A stretch of DNA of 64,000 nt from Streptococcus suis (GCF_019794555.1 NZ_JAIMEP010000002.1:1-64000), one strand, 5' to 3'. Numbered from the stretch's first letter, positions 17,708-28,309 are shown. The notes: generated from the letters alone by a model not told the origin. Program-made: numbers and translations.

Positions 17708-18367
17708 ATGAATTATATTTTAGAATTACTCAAGCCTTCAACCTTCCAACTCTTGTGGAGTGGATTGAAGTTAACACTCTATATCTCAAGCATTTCGGTA
17801 ATCCTCTCCATTCTTTTTGGAATGATTCTCGCCATCATGCGCAACGGAAAAAATCCAATTTTCAAGTGGATTGCAACGATTTATATTGAATTTGTGCGTA
17901 ATGTACCAAACTTGCTGTGGATTTTCACAGTTTTCCTAGTCTTCCAAATGAAGTCAACACCCGCTGGTATTACAGCCTTTACCATTTTTACCACGGCAGC
18001 CATGGCCGAGATTATCCGTGGTGGTCTCAACGCCATCGGACCGGGCCAGACCGAAGCTGGTTTGTCACAGGGTTTTACCCCAGTGCAAATCATGGTCTAT
18101 ATCATCATGCCACAGGCTATTCGCAAGATGCTGCCAGCCATCATCTCGCAGATTGTAACGGTCATCAAGGACACTAGTTTCCTCTACTCCGTTATCGCCC
18201 TGCAAGAACTCTTCGGTTCGAGTCAAATCCTCATGGGACGCTACTTTGAGGCAGAACAAGTCTTTGCCCTTTACCTCATAGTTGCTTTCATCTACTTTAT
18301 CATCAACTTTGCCATTTCAAGTCTGTCACGCTATGTGGCAAAGTCTTGGGCGAGCAGTATAGAGTAA
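17708..18367 (+). CDS. Amino-acid ABC importer, permease 2
   Basis: The 219-residue permease is a paralogue of the preceding one, with EAA loop TEAGLSQGFTPVQIMVYIIMPQA and about five membrane helices. The ATG at 17708 is preceded by AGGAGGTTGAAAA. Last gene of the operon, followed 9 bases later by a terminator hairpin. Confidence 0.92.
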   Translation: MNYILELLKPSTFQLLWSGLKLTLYISSISVILSILFGMILAIMRNGKNPIFKWIATIYIEFVRNVPNLLWIFTVFLVFQMKSTPAGITAFTIFTTAAMAEIIRGGLNAIGPGQTEAGLSQGFTPVQIMVYIIMPQAIRKMLPAIISQIVTVIKDTSFLYSVIALQELFGSSQILMGRYFEAEQVFALYLIVAFIYFIINFAISSLSRYVAKSWASSIE

Positions 18368-18372
18368 GATTT

Positions 18373-18431
18373 CTCCCAGCCAGTTGGTTGGGATTTTTTG
18401 CTGTCAAAAAAGAAGCCCTTTCGGACTTCTT
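18373..18431. terminator. Back-to-back terminators between the importer operon and thrS
   Basis: A plus-strand hairpin CCCAGCCAG.../TTGGTTGGG with a T6 tail (18375-18399) ends the importer operon. An adjoining hairpin GAAGCCC/GGACTTC (18411-18428) with T6 on the minus strand ends thrS. Confidence 0.75.
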
Positions 18432-18438
18432 GCTTTAT

Positions 18439-20388
18439 TTATTCAGCTTCAGCTGGTCGTGACTTACGAGCAATATCTGCTAGGATATGGTCCACAAATT
18501 CTGCAACAGACTGAGTTTGCGTTGCCTTACTTCCGTAGCGACGAACGTTGACAGCATTGTCTTCCATTTCCTTGTCACCAACGATGAGTTGGTATGGAAT
18601 CTTGCTGGTTTGGCTCTGACGAATCTTGTACTGCATCTTCTCGTTCCGCTCATCCACGTGTACGCGAACTCCACGGTCTTGCAATTCTTTTGCAACCTTC
18701 CAAGCGTAATCCAAGTGAGCTTCCACAGAGATTGGAATCATAGTCACTTGGGTTGGAGCCAACCAAGTTGGGAAGGCGCCCTTGTAGGTTTCAATCAAAA
18801 TGGCTGTGAAGCGTTCCATAGTTGAGATAACACCACGGTGAATCATGACTGGGCGGTGTTCTTCACCATCAGCACCAATATAGGTCAAACCAAAACGTTC
18901 TGGCAAGAGGAAGTCCAACTGAATGGTTGACAGTGTCTCCTCATTTCCTAAGGCAGTTCTCACCTGGATATCCAATTTTGGACCGTAAAAGGCTGCTTCC
19001 CCCTCTGCCTCGAAGTAGTCCACGCCTATTTCATCCATAGCACCTTTCAACATACGCTGGGCATTTTCCCACATCTCATCGTTGTCATAGTACTTCTCTT
19101 TGTCCTCTGGGTCACGATATGACAGACGGAAACGATAGTCGTTTAGGTTGAAATCTGCGTACACATCGATAATCAACTGAAGTGCTTTTTTGAACTCTTC
19201 TTGGATTTGCTCAGGTGTCACGAAAATATGACCGTCGTTAAGTGTCATCTCACGTACTCGTTGCAAACCTGTAAGAGCACCAGATTTCTCATAGCGGTGC
19301 ATCATACCAAGCTCAGCGATACGCACTGGCAATTCACGGTAAGAACGCACATGGTTTTTATAAACTTGAATGTGGTGTGGACAGTTCATCGGACGAAGAA
19401 CAAACTCTTCACCGTCGCCCATGTCCATAGTTGGGAACATATCTTCTGAATAATGCTCCCAGTGGCCCGAAGTCTTATAGAGTTCAACAGAAGCCAACGG
19501 TGGTGTGTAAACATGCTGGTAACCTGAAGCCAACTCCTTATCTGTGATATAACGCTCCAAGGTACGACGGATAGTCGCACCATTTGGCAACCAGAATGGC
19601 AAGCCTTGACCAACTTCTTGACTAATCATGAAGAGATCCAATTCCTTACCAAGTTTACGGTGGTCACGTTCTTTGGCCTCTTCACGCATTTGCAGGTAAG
19701 CCTTGAGGTCTTTCTTGTCAAACCAAGCTGTACCATAGACACGTTGCATCATTGGATTTTCACTCTTACCACGCCAGTAAGCACCAGCCACATTGAGCAA
19801 TTCAAAAATCTGGATACGCCCTGTTGACGGAACGTGTGGGCCACGGCAGAGGTCAACGTATTCACCCTGGGTATAAATGGTCAAACCGCCCTCATCATCA
19901 GAATGTTCCTGAATCAATTCCAACTTGTATGGATCATTTTTGAAAATTTCAAGAGCTTCTTCCTTAGTCACCTCACGACGTTCTGAAGGGAAGTTTTCCT
20001 TGACAATCTTCATCATTTCTTCCTGAATGCGTGGCAGATCTTCATTTGAAATCTGACCAGCCGCATTGTCCGTATCATAGTAGAAACCGTCCTGAATAGC
20101 TGGACCAACCCCCAACTTGATGTCTGGGAAAAGACGACGAGCCGCCTGGGCAAACAAGTGAGCTGCTGAGTGACGCAAGATGTCCAAGGCATCCTCGTGG
20201 TCAGGCGTTACGATTTCAAGCGTGCCGTCCTCTTCAATGGCACGAGTGGTGTCAATCAATTTACCATTGAACTTACCAGCAAGCGCCTTTTTCGCCAAAG
20301 ACTTGCTGATGCTCTCTGCAATTTCAAAAGTAGTCACACCAGCCTGGTACTCACGAACAGCACCATCTGGGAAAGTAATTTTTAACAT
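18439..20388 (-). CDS. thrS: Threonyl-tRNA synthetase
   Basis: The 649-residue class II synthetase has an N-terminal TGS domain ([13 protein letters not shown]), the editing domain with [10 protein letters not shown] and [10 protein letters not shown], motif 2 ([20 protein letters not shown]), motif 3 ([14 protein letters not shown]), and the anticodon-binding domain at the C-terminus. I chose ATG 20388, which fits the family. The 21 codons upstream fall in a structured leader. No Shine-Dalgarno is visible within 20 nt of this ATG, which is unusual. It is the third gene after a T-box leader at 21521-21747. Confidence 0.96.
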   Translation of the reverse strand: MLKITFPDGAVREYQAGVTTFEIAESISKSLAKKALAGKFNGKLIDTTRAIEEDGTLEIVTPDHEDALDILRHSAAHLFAQAARRLFPDIKLGVGPAIQDGFYYDTDNAAGQISNEDLPRIQEEMMKIVKENFPSERREVTKEEALEIFKNDPYKLELIQEHSDDEGGLTIYTQGEYVDLCRGPHVPSTGRIQIFELLNVAGAYWRGKSENPMMQRVYGTAWFDKKDLKAYLQMREEAKERDHRKLGKELDLFMISQEVGQGLPFWLPNGATIRRTLERYITDKELASGYQHVYTPPLASVELYKTSGHWEHYSEDMFPTMDMGDGEEFVLRPMNCPHHIQVYKNHVRSYRELPVRIAELGMMHRYEKSGALTGLQRVREMTLNDGHIFVTPEQIQEEFKKALQLIIDVYADFNLNDYRFRLSYRDPEDKEKYYDNDEMWENAQRMLKGAMDEIGVDYFEAEGEAAFYGPKLDIQVRTALGNEETLSTIQLDFLLPERFGLTYIGADGEEHRPVMIHRGVISTMERFTAILIETYKGAFPTWLAPTQVTMIPISVEAHLDYAWKVAKELQDRGVRVHVDERNEKMQYKIRQSQTSKIPYQLIVGDKEMEDNAVNVRRYGSKATQTQSVAEFVDHILADIARKSRPAEAE

Positions 20389-20399
20389 AATATAAGATA

Positions 20400-20530
20400 T
20401 AAAGGGCGTTAAGCGGACACAGCCAAAATAGGAAACAGAACGACGACGCAAGCGTCTAGTTCTCGTTTATCTTTTTGGCCCAGTCCGTAGCCCGTATTCA
20501 GTTCAACCAAATACGGAGACCCTAGTCCTT
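20400..20530 (-). other. Structured leader directly upstream of thrS
   Basis: Between the MazG-like gene and thrS. A long stem pairs 20423-20441 with 20459-20478 (CCAAAA.../TTTTGG), with an inner GACGC/GCGTC stem. In addition TCCGTA (20484-20489) and CCGTATT (20492-20498) both can pair with the same segment (TACGGA/AATACGG, 20510-20517), so two mutually exclusive helices exist. No T run follows, so it is not a simple terminator. It may be a dispersed repeat or a translational control element. Confidence 0.7.
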
Positions 20531-20538
20531 TCTATTTT

Positions 20539-20862
20539 TTATTTTTTAATCCCCAATAACTCTTCTTTTTGAGCTAAAAAGGTTTCCATTTCTTTTTGAA
20601 TATCAATATCCAGGCGGTCAGCCAGTTCAATCAACCACCAGATATTTTCAGCCATTTTATGCTCCAAGGTATAAGGTGTTTCATCATAGTAACGCCCCTG
20701 CTTGGTCATAATCAGACGGTTCATGTTGCCAATATCATTGGTCAAAGCCAAGAGGTCCTCTTCAATAGACCACTCTTTCTCATGGTGCTTAAGTTCCAAC
20801 TCTCTGTAAGCCTTGCGAACGGCTAGGCAACGGTCAATCGTTTCTTGTGGAAGAGCAGGCAT
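20539..20862 (-). CDS. MazG-like family protein
   Basis: This 107-residue all-alpha protein has spaced acidic and aromatic residues (KHHEKEWSIEEDLLALTNDIGN, EHKMAENIWWLIELADRLDID) matching the MazG-like/phosphoribosyl-ATP pyrophosphohydrolase-like superfamily, which hydrolyses nucleotides. Two ATGs lie 6 nt apart. AAGGAG abuts the first and is 6 nt from the second, so ATG 20862 is the likelier start. It lies between a P-loop kinase gene and thrS in the T-box operon. Exact substrate unknown. Confidence 0.72.
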   Translation of the reverse strand: MPALPQETIDRCLAVRKAYRELELKHHEKEWSIEEDLLALTNDIGNMNRLIMTKQGRYYDETPYTLEHKMAENIWWLIELADRLDIDIQKEMETFLAQKEELLGIKK

Positions 20863-20899
20863 GTTCATCTCCTTGTTTTCTTTTGTCTAAATAGATATT

Positions 20900-21505
20900 T
20901 TAGCAGCGAGCAAGGTCCAAAATGTCAGCAGCTTGCTCTGTCATTTCTTCAATTCTTCGGCTGCCATCGGTTAGCAAGTGCGGATAGGATAGCCTTTCTG
21001 CCTCCCTGCGGCACCGTTGAGCAAAGAGAATGTCTCGATTCATCCAGTTGTCAAAAGCTAGCTGAGGATTGGAGGAGTTTTGTAAGACATAGGGAACCCA
21101 TTCTCTTTTGTCATACTGCTCTCTCTGAAAGTCAGCAGAGGGAGTAATACATAAATAGGAAACATCCAAATCAAGTGACGAAATCAGGTGGGGCAACAAG
21201 CCTGCACCCTCTAAAATCATTGGTCTATCCTGGTTCTCTGCTAGGTATTGCCGCAGGTAGGGAAAGATTTCCTCGTAAAAGGCCCATTCTTCCTCGGCCA
21301 TGGCGGCGGGCTCTCTCAACCAGATCTGATCCGTTGTCCTCTTCTCCCTAAGAGTTGAAATGGGGGCACCATCCCTTCTTGCTGATTGGGTAAAACCCTC
21401 CACCAAATCATCCAATTTGATTTGGATTAGTTGATAGCACTCCGCTAAATGGGCTGCGATGGTTGATTTCCCACTGCAAGGTGAACCTCCGATGAGATAA
21501 AGCAT
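20900..21505 (-). CDS. P-loop kinase-like protein in the threonine T-box operon
   Basis: The 201-residue protein starts with a strand and Walker A motif (LIGGSPCSGKST, residues ~4-15), then LIQIKLDDL, resembling small nucleoside, shikimate or sugar kinases. The middle has MILEGAGLLPHLI, a Walker-B-like strand. I cannot name its substrate. It starts at 21505 behind GGAGGAGGTGAGAAG, 15 nt after the T-box terminator, so it is the first gene controlled by that leader. Confidence 0.72.
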   Translation of the reverse strand: MLYLIGGSPCSGKSTIAAHLAECYQLIQIKLDDLVEGFTQSARRDGAPISTLREKRTTDQIWLREPAAMAEEEWAFYEEIFPYLRQYLAENQDRPMILEGAGLLPHLISSLDLDVSYLCITPSADFQREQYDKREWVPYVLQNSSNPQLAFDNWMNRDILFAQRCRREAERLSYPHLLTDGSRRIEEMTEQAADILDLARC

Positions 21506-21520
21506 CTTCTCACCTCCTCC

Positions 21521-21747
21521 AAAATAAAACCGACGCCCTCACAAAAGGACGTCGTAACGTGGTTCCACCTTCATTCGCAGTCACGCTAAAAAGCCTGACT
21601 ACCTCAGATTGGCGATAAGGGAACCACCCTTTTATGTTTGCATAAAATCATACCGAGTAGTGTCAATTCTATCCTCTGTGTGCTTTCACCAACCGCCCAC
21701 TCTCTCAAAGATTTCCTAGAATTGATAAGTCTCTAACAGCTATTATA
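21521..21747 (-). ncRNA. T-box leader, predicted threonine-specific (ACU)
   Basis: Transcribed right to left. The core T-box motif AGGTGGAACCACG lies at 21558-21570, and the terminator GACGTCC/GGGCGTC with a T-rich tail at 21524-21551. Stem I pairs TCAATTCTA (21717-21725) with TAGAATTGA (21662-21670). Below it GAG/CTC closes an internal loop whose 3' side is C-ACU-A, giving specifier ACU (Thr) followed by the usual purine. AGAGAG...GGTTGGTGAAAGC forms the distal loop. An extended -10 TGTTATAAT (21742-21750) with TTGAAA 16 nt upstream drives it. Downstream genes: kinase, MazG-like, thrS. Confidence 0.88.
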
Positions 21748-21765
21748 ACAGGATTTCCTGATTTT

Positions 21766-22140
21766 TCAAGGATTTTTCTTCATTTTCTTCCTTTGTGTAA
21801 ATAGCAGAGCTCCTATCCCATTTCCAATCAGAGTACATAAGGTGTAGACAATCTGATAGAGAATAATCCATTCCTTAAAGAAAAAGATGGTTACAGGATA
21901 AAGCAGTAAAACCAAGGCAAGAAGACTAGGAGAAAAGCCGTTAAAAAATCCATAAAGAAGTCCAGTTAAGAATAGCACAATGGGAGTGTAGAGCAATATA
22001 TTCCCGACCACCAACTCCTTAGAAAGCATGGTGTCACTAATCAGATGAAAGGCAATCAGGTAAATACCTGCATACATGAATAGTATAATAAGGGCTACTA
22101 CAACCAGACTCTTCCAACTTTCCTTTTGTAATCTTCCCAT
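21766..22140 (-). CDS. Hypothetical four-helix membrane protein
   Basis: The 124-residue protein has four hydrophobic segments (residues ~12-32, 45-65, 70-85, 90-110) and a basic tail (RKKMKKN). ATG 22140 is preceded by GGAGGGTTCAAAT. It lies 14 bases after the glucosyltransferase gene and is probably co-transcribed with the two glycolipid glycosyltransferases. I do not recognise the family. Confidence 0.6.
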   Translation of the reverse strand: MGRLQKESWKSLVVVALIILFMYAGIYLIAFHLISDTMLSKELVVGNILLYTPIVLFLTGLLYGFFNGFSPSLLALVLLLYPVTIFFFKEWIILYQIVYTLCTLIGNGIGALLFTQRKKMKKNP

Positions 22141-22154
22141 TTGAACCCTCCAAA

Positions 22155-23468
22155 TTAATCAAAGAAATTCCGAATAGACTTCACCTGTTCAACAGATTTT
22201 TTTAGCATCCTTGCTGTAGTATCAGTTGATTTGACTACTGCTTTACGTGGTAAATAAATAGCTTCTTTTAACAATACTTCAGCCACACTATCTTGATTTG
22301 TATGCTTTTTTCTGAAATCATATGAAATTTTCAAATCGAGATAGTATTCAAACACTCTGCGTCCGAAATTAGTCGCGGAAATTTCATATAATTTTTTTTC
22401 CAAAGCATGAGGATTCATAGGAGGGGTCATGACAATTGCTTCAATGACCGCATCTGAAAGTTCCTCTTCATGTAAAAATAGCGTTCCAAACATCTTATCA
22501 GTGATAACATTAGACAAATAGGGATTCGAGTGAGCGATAATGGGGGTTCCCGTTGCCAAGCTCTCTAAGAAGGTCAACCCTTGGGTCTCACTTGTTGAAG
22601 CCGAAATAAAGAAATCCGCAGCTTTATAATACAGAGCTGTATCACTTGGTGCAACCATTCCCGTCATCTGAACAGAATCTGTCAGTCCCAATTCAACAAT
22701 CATATCCTGCAAAGCCGTCTCATATGGCCCACCACCAACAATAACTAGTTTTACCTTTGGATTGTCCGCCAAAATGTTCGGCATTGCTTTAATAACAGCC
22801 TGAATATTCTTTTCATGTGAGATACGAGATAGGCTGAGTAACATGGTTTCATCTGGTCCAATGCCCAGTTGTTTCCTTAATTCCTCAATGTCCGAAGGAC
22901 AGATTTCAGGGCGGTCAAATTTTGCCAAGTCAATCCCTGTTGGTATGACCCTTTTTGAAATAGGAACATTGTATCGTACCAATAGTTCCTCAACAATTTC
23001 ACTCGGACAAATCACACCGTCCAAATCATGCAGGAACGAGCGAGCAAAATATTTTATCATTCCAGGACGAATCAACCGTCCCTTAGCGATATAGTGTACA
23101 TAATCCTCATATTGAGTATGATAGGTATGCACAACAGGAACTTGTAGTTCTTTTGCAACCATCTTACCTAGAATACCTAAGGTAAATTCTGTATGGGTGT
23201 GAACCAAGTCCAACTTATAGCGACTAGCAATTTTTAAGGCATCTGTAAAACCAGCATAGGCTACTCGCCGGTCTTTAAATGCGAAAAATGGAACACTTGG
23301 AATACGTATAATATCCCAATCCTCGTAGCGATTGACACCCTCATCTGTTGTTGTAAAAATAAATACTGTATGACCTAATTTTTCAAGCTCAGTTTTGAGA
23401 GTTCGAATCGAAGTTGCCACACCCGAAACTTGTGGAAAATAGGTATCTGTAAATAATCCAATCCGCAT
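22155..23468 (-). CDS. Diacylglycerol glucosyltransferase (GT4; glycolipid synthesis)
   Basis: The 437-residue GT-B enzyme of family GT4 has the N-terminal MRIGLFTDTYFPQVSGVATS and C-terminal EX7E-type region (SETQGLTFLESLATGTPIIA). It matches streptococcal alpha-monoglucosyldiacylglycerol synthases (IagA / Spr0982 type), which make the membrane anchor for lipoteichoic acid. ATG 23468 follows GGGAGAAAGC; a start 4 codons earlier is less likely. It follows the cpoA-like gene by 20 bases, the arrangement known in pneumococcus. Assignment from recollection of the family. Confidence 0.83.
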   Translation of the reverse strand: MRIGLFTDTYFPQVSGVATSIRTLKTELEKLGHTVFIFTTTDEGVNRYEDWDIIRIPSVPFFAFKDRRVAYAGFTDALKIASRYKLDLVHTHTEFTLGILGKMVAKELQVPVVHTYHTQYEDYVHYIAKGRLIRPGMIKYFARSFLHDLDGVICPSEIVEELLVRYNVPISKRVIPTGIDLAKFDRPEICPSDIEELRKQLGIGPDETMLLSLSRISHEKNIQAVIKAMPNILADNPKVKLVIVGGGPYETALQDMIVELGLTDSVQMTGMVAPSDTALYYKAADFFISASTSETQGLTFLESLATGTPIIAHSNPYLSNVITDKMFGTLFLHEEELSDAVIEAIVMTPPMNPHALEKKLYEISATNFGRRVFEYYLDLKISYDFRKKHTNQDSVAEVLLKEAIYLPRKAVVKSTDTTARMLKKSVEQVKSIRNFFD

Positions 23469-23488
23469 GCTTTCTCCCATTTTATCTA

Positions 23489-24532
23489 TTATGATTTAGC
23501 TAAATCAGCCTGCTCTTGGTAAAAGGCAAGCCACTTTTCAAGCAAGGCTTCCGGAGAATAATAGTTAGAAATCTCTCCCGCTTTATTTGTCAATTCAACC
23601 AGCTGATTTGGTTGATTCTGCAACGTTTCTATAGCTGTTTTCATTTCATCCATATTTTTTACTGGCAAATACATTCCCTCGAGAATAACCTTGTACAAAT
23701 CAATGTCTCGCAACATGATGGCTGTACCACAACTGGCTGCTTCTAAAATCGTCATCGGGAACAATTCGCTATAACTAGGTAAAAAGAAAACATCAGCCAT
23801 ATTATACAATTTTAGCATTTCTTCTGCTTCAACTATCCCTGTGAAAACGAGATTTTTAGGAGGCTGCTCCATTAATTTTTTGTATTCTGCATGTCCATCA
23901 GTCATATTACCAAATGAAAAACCACCTGCCCAAACAAAGGTCACATCTGGACATTCTCTTGCTAGTTGTGCAAAGTCATCAATTCCTTTTCGTCTTTGCA
24001 CTTGCCCTGCACCTAGTACAACAAATTGATTTGGAGAAATTGCGTAGTGTTTTCGAACATCTTGCACTTCTTCTGTAGAAAGAGGATGCCACTGATCACG
24101 ATTTACAAAGTTTGGTAAATAAGTGATTTTATCGCGTGAAATTCCATACTCTACCAAATCATCTATGAAACTCGGATTGACGACCACTAACTGGTCCATA
24201 CGATTATAAAAGGTAATCACATACCAAGATACAAGAGGAGCAAGAAAACGTGGAATTTGTAAGCTACCTTCAAGAGTATCAGGAAGAAAATGCACATAAC
24301 CAACTCGTCGCCCTGTTCTTTTCTTGAAAAATGTCGTCAAAAAAAAGATGGGATCGATGGTATGGTAATGGGTTACATCCGCCTTAACAAATAGTTTTTC
24401 TTGAATGTCTAGCTTAGTTGTTCCACGTTCTCGCAATAAGTGCATCAGTTCTCTATAGGCCCCTGATACCCCTTGTCCCTTTACTTTTTCGCTAGAACTT
24501 AACATGTTTATGACTAATTTCTTTGTACTCAT
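23489..24532 (-). CDS. cpoA: CpoA-like glycosyltransferase (second glycolipid sugar)
   Basis: The 347-residue GT4 enzyme starts STKKLVINMLSSSEKVKGQGV and has a C-terminal PSYSELFPMTILEAASCGTAI donor-binding region. In pneumococcus CpoA adds the second hexose to glucosyl-diacylglycerol and its mutation alters beta-lactam tolerance. No SD precedes ATG 24532; instead TATAAT ends 6 nt before it, suggesting a leaderless mRNA. An alternative internal ATG at 24505 also lacks a good SD. Confidence 0.8.
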   Translation of the reverse strand: MSTKKLVINMLSSSEKVKGQGVSGAYRELMHLLRERGTTKLDIQEKLFVKADVTHYHTIDPIFFLTTFFKKRTGRRVGYVHFLPDTLEGSLQIPRFLAPLVSWYVITFYNRMDQLVVVNPSFIDDLVEYGISRDKITYLPNFVNRDQWHPLSTEEVQDVRKHYAISPNQFVVLGAGQVQRRKGIDDFAQLARECPDVTFVWAGGFSFGNMTDGHAEYKKLMEQPPKNLVFTGIVEAEEMLKLYNMADVFFLPSYSELFPMTILEAASCGTAIMLRDIDLYKVILEGMYLPVKNMDEMKTAIETLQNQPNQLVELTNKAGEISNYYSPEALLEKWLAFYQEQADLAKS

Positions 24533-24538
24533 ATATGT

Positions 24539-24544
24539 ATTATA
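24539..24544 (-). promoter_or_regulatory. -10 box 6 nt before the cpoA start (leaderless candidate)
   Basis: TATAAT-N6-ATG. A 4/6 -35 match (TTCACT) lies 16 nt upstream. Transcription would start at or next to the A of the ATG. Confidence 0.5.
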
Positions 24545-24648
24545 CACTACTTTTTCAAATAGTGAAACCGCAAACAGATAGGGAAATCCCTTACCTATTT
24601 TCTAAAAAAATAAAAAGAAGCCGACTGATTAGTTCGACTTCTGAATCC

Positions 24649-25653
24649 TTATTTTGTAGATTTACGTTCCTTGATACCATGATTCAAGATAACTTCGCGA
24701 TTATCCAATTCTTCCTTGTGCATAATTTTTGTCAACATACGCATGGCAATTGCACCGATATCGTAAATCGGTTGATTGATGGACGTCAGATTTGGACGAG
24801 TATATTTTGTTACCTGTGAATCATCACTTGTAATGATTTCAAATTCTTCAGGAACCTTTATACCACGATCACTAATACCATTTAACAAGCCAGCAGCGAT
24901 TTCATCTTCAGCAACATATGCTGCAGTTGCTCCCGCATTCAAGACACGTTCCGCCAAGGCATAGCCTTCTTCATATTTGTATTTTGATTCAAAGACAAGA
25001 CCTTCATTAAACTCTAAACCATTCGCTTGGAGTCCTTCTTTGTAACCAGAAAAACGAACTTTCCCATTGATGTCATCAACCAATGGTCCTGAAACAAAGG
25101 CAATTTTTTTGTTATTTTTAGCTAGCAATTTCACTGCATCACTACTTGCAGCTGCATAGTCAATATTGACACTTGGCAATTGGTGTTCCAAATCGACAGT
25201 ACCTGCTAATACAATCGGAGTGCGTGAACGCGAAAATTCTGCACGAATCTTATCTGTCAGATGATAGCCCATGAAGATAATACCATCGACTTGCTTAGAA
25301 AACAATGTATTAACAACATTAATTTCTTTCTCGTCATTTTCATCACTATTTGCCAATACGATATTATACTTATACATATCAGCAATGTCATCAATCCCCT
25401 TAGCCAAGGTTGCAAAATAGGCATTGGCAATATTTGGAATCACAACCCCCACAGTTGTCGTTTTTTTACTTGCCAAACCACGCGCAACAGCATTTGGGCG
25501 ATAATCTAATCGATCAATCACCTCTAACACTTTTTTACGAGTGTTTTCCTTGACATTTTTATTACCATTGACTACACGACTGACTGTAGCCATTGACACA
25601 CCAGCTTCACGCGCAACGTCATAAATCGTCACGGTATCGTCTGTATTCATCAT
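24649..25653 (-). CDS. ccpA: Catabolite control protein A
   Basis: This LacI/GalR-family regulator of 334 residues mediates carbon catabolite control with HPr-Ser-P. The N-terminal HTH (TIYDVAREAGVSMATVSRVVNG) and hinge helix (RPNAVARGLASKKT) bind cre sites, and the sugar-binding-like core follows. AAAGGAAGTGTAAATAG precedes ATG 25653. It is divergent from pepQ, the arrangement seen in many lactic acid bacteria, with a cre-like site in between that suggests autoregulation. Confidence 0.97.
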   Translation of the reverse strand: MMNTDDTVTIYDVAREAGVSMATVSRVVNGNKNVKENTRKKVLEVIDRLDYRPNAVARGLASKKTTTVGVVIPNIANAYFATLAKGIDDIADMYKYNIVLANSDENDEKEINVVNTLFSKQVDGIIFMGYHLTDKIRAEFSRSRTPIVLAGTVDLEHQLPSVNIDYAAASSDAVKLLAKNNKKIAFVSGPLVDDINGKVRFSGYKEGLQANGLEFNEGLVFESKYKYEEGYALAERVLNAGATAAYVAEDEIAAGLLNGISDRGIKVPEEFEIITSDDSQVTKYTRPNLTSINQPIYDIGAIAMRMLTKIMHKEELDNREVILNHGIKERKSTK

Positions 25654-25727
25654 CTATTTACACTTCCTTTCTTAAATCAAATTTCTATGAAAATTACGCT
25701 TTCACTCAATCATAGTGTATCATTTTT

Positions 25728-25741
25728 TGAAACCACTTTCA
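25728..25741. promoter_or_regulatory. cre-like site between ccpA and pepQ
   Basis: TGAAACCACTTTCA matches TGAAARCGYTTTCA at 12 of 14 positions and is nearly palindromic. A second dyad (TGAAA...TTTCA) lies at 25688-25704. Confidence 0.55.
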
Positions 25742-25781
25742 AGAGAAAATCGTAATTTTTTCCTTTGTACTTGCAAATTTT

Positions 25782-25811
25782 TTGATTTTTTGAAACAATA
25801 GTCTATATAAT
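25782..25811 (+). promoter_or_regulatory. pepQ promoter
   Basis: TTGATT (25782-25787), 18 nt, TATAAT (25806-25811), followed about 45 nt later by the pepQ ATG. Confidence 0.6.
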
Positions 25812-25855
25812 AAAAGAAAATTTCAAAGTAATTACCAAATTTGAAAGGAAAAGCC

Positions 25856-26941
25856 ATGTCAAAATTGCAACACGTCCAAAACTACCTTGATGCTAAGAAA
25901 TTAGATTTAGCAATCTTTTCAGATCCAATTAGTATTTATTATCTGACTGGTTACCTCAGTGATCCGCATGAGCGCCATATGTTGCTCTTTGTCATGCCTG
26001 ATTATGAATCGCTCCTTTTCCTTCCTGCCTTGGATGTGGAGCGTGCAGTTGCCACAGTTGATTTTCCAGTTGCTGGATATATGGATTCAGAAAATCCATG
26101 GCAAATCATCAAGAATAAACTTCCTCAAAAACATTTCTCAGCAATTGGTGCTGAATTTGACAACCTGAATCTAACACGTTATCATGGTCTTCAATCCATC
26201 TTTAGCCAACCATTTTCAGACATTACGCCTCTGATTAATACTATGAAATTGATCAAGTCGCGTGATGAAATTGAAAAAATGTTGGTTGCTGGTGAATTTG
26301 CAGATAAAGCAATGCAAGTTGGCTTTGATAATATCTCACTCAACGTAACAGAAACTGATATCATTGCTCAGATTGAATTTGAAATGAAAAAACAAGGCAT
26401 TTCAAAAATGAGCTTTGATACCATGGTCTTAACAGGAAATAATGCCGCTAACCCACACGGAATTCCATCAACAAACAAAATCGAAAATGACGCTCTGCTA
26501 TTGTTCGACCTAGGTGTAGAAACTTTGGGATATACTTCCGATATGACGCGCACAGTCGCTGTCGGTAAGCCAGACCAGTTTAAACAGGATATTTACAACT
26601 TAACTTTAGAGGCTCATATGGCTGCAGTTAATATGATCAAGCCTGGTGTGACCGCTAGTGAAATTGACTATGCCGCACGATCAGTGATTGAAAAAGCTGG
26701 TTATGGTGAGTATTTCAACCACCGTCTTGGACATGGTTTGGGCATGAGTGTCCATGAATTCCCATCGATTATGGAAGGCAATGATTTGGTCATAGAAGAA
26801 GGTATGTGTTTCTCTGTCGAGCCTGGTATTTACATCCCTGAAAAAGTTGGTGTTCGTATCGAGGATTGTGGTTACGTTACCAAAAATGGCTTTGAAGTCT
26901 TTACAAAAACACCAAAAGAATTACTGTATTTTGAAGGGTAA
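25856..26941 (+). CDS. pepQ: Xaa-Pro dipeptidase
   Basis: The 361-residue M24 metallopeptidase cleaves X-Pro dipeptides. The C-terminal pita-bread domain carries the metal ligands in LLFDLGVETLGYTSDMTRT (Asp, Asp), the HRLGHGLGMSVHE histidine, and the two glutamates in FSVEPGIYIPEKVGVRIED. The ATG at 25856 has GAAAGGAAAAGCC. An in-frame TTG 15 nt upstream is unlikely. Divergent from ccpA. Confidence 0.95.
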   Translation: MSKLQHVQNYLDAKKLDLAIFSDPISIYYLTGYLSDPHERHMLLFVMPDYESLLFLPALDVERAVATVDFPVAGYMDSENPWQIIKNKLPQKHFSAIGAEFDNLNLTRYHGLQSIFSQPFSDITPLINTMKLIKSRDEIEKMLVAGEFADKAMQVGFDNISLNVTETDIIAQIEFEMKKQGISKMSFDTMVLTGNNAANPHGIPSTNKIENDALLLFDLGVETLGYTSDMTRTVAVGKPDQFKQDIYNLTLEAHMAAVNMIKPGVTASEIDYAARSVIEKAGYGEYFNHRLGHGLGMSVHEFPSIMEGNDLVIEEGMCFSVEPGIYIPEKVGVRIEDCGYVTKNGFEVFTKTPKELLYFEG

Positions 26942-27034
26942 TGGGAACCAATCGTTTCTTCACTCCTCAAAGCTCGTTGGCAACAGTTCATTTTTATCTA
27001 AAATAAAAGTGCTGTGATGCCGATTATTAAAATA

Positions 27035-27080
27035 AAAGCATACGATCATGTTACCGAAGAGTTTCATAATCGTATGCTTT
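27035..27080. terminator. Bidirectional terminator between pepQ and tgt
   Basis: AAAGCATACGAT (27035-27046) pairs perfectly with ATCGTATGCTTT (27069-27080). A T-rich tail exists on the plus side. It separates the convergent genes pepQ and tgt. Confidence 0.7.
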
Positions 27081-27163
27081 ATTTATTTGTATGCCTGTCT
27101 TACAAAATTTTAAGAAAGTGTAACTAAAAACATGTCTCAGTCCAACCAAGAAGGCTTTTTATC

Positions 27164-28309
<1,146 letters not shown>

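Noticed and set aside
20389..20451. Longer thrS N-terminus from TTG 20451
   Set aside because: The extra 21 codons lie in the structured leader and do not match synthetases.
21619..21632. Second T-box-like motif (AGGGTGGTTCCC)
   Set aside because: It forms a local AAGGG/CCCTT hairpin within the leader; the true T-box with its terminator is at 21558-21570.
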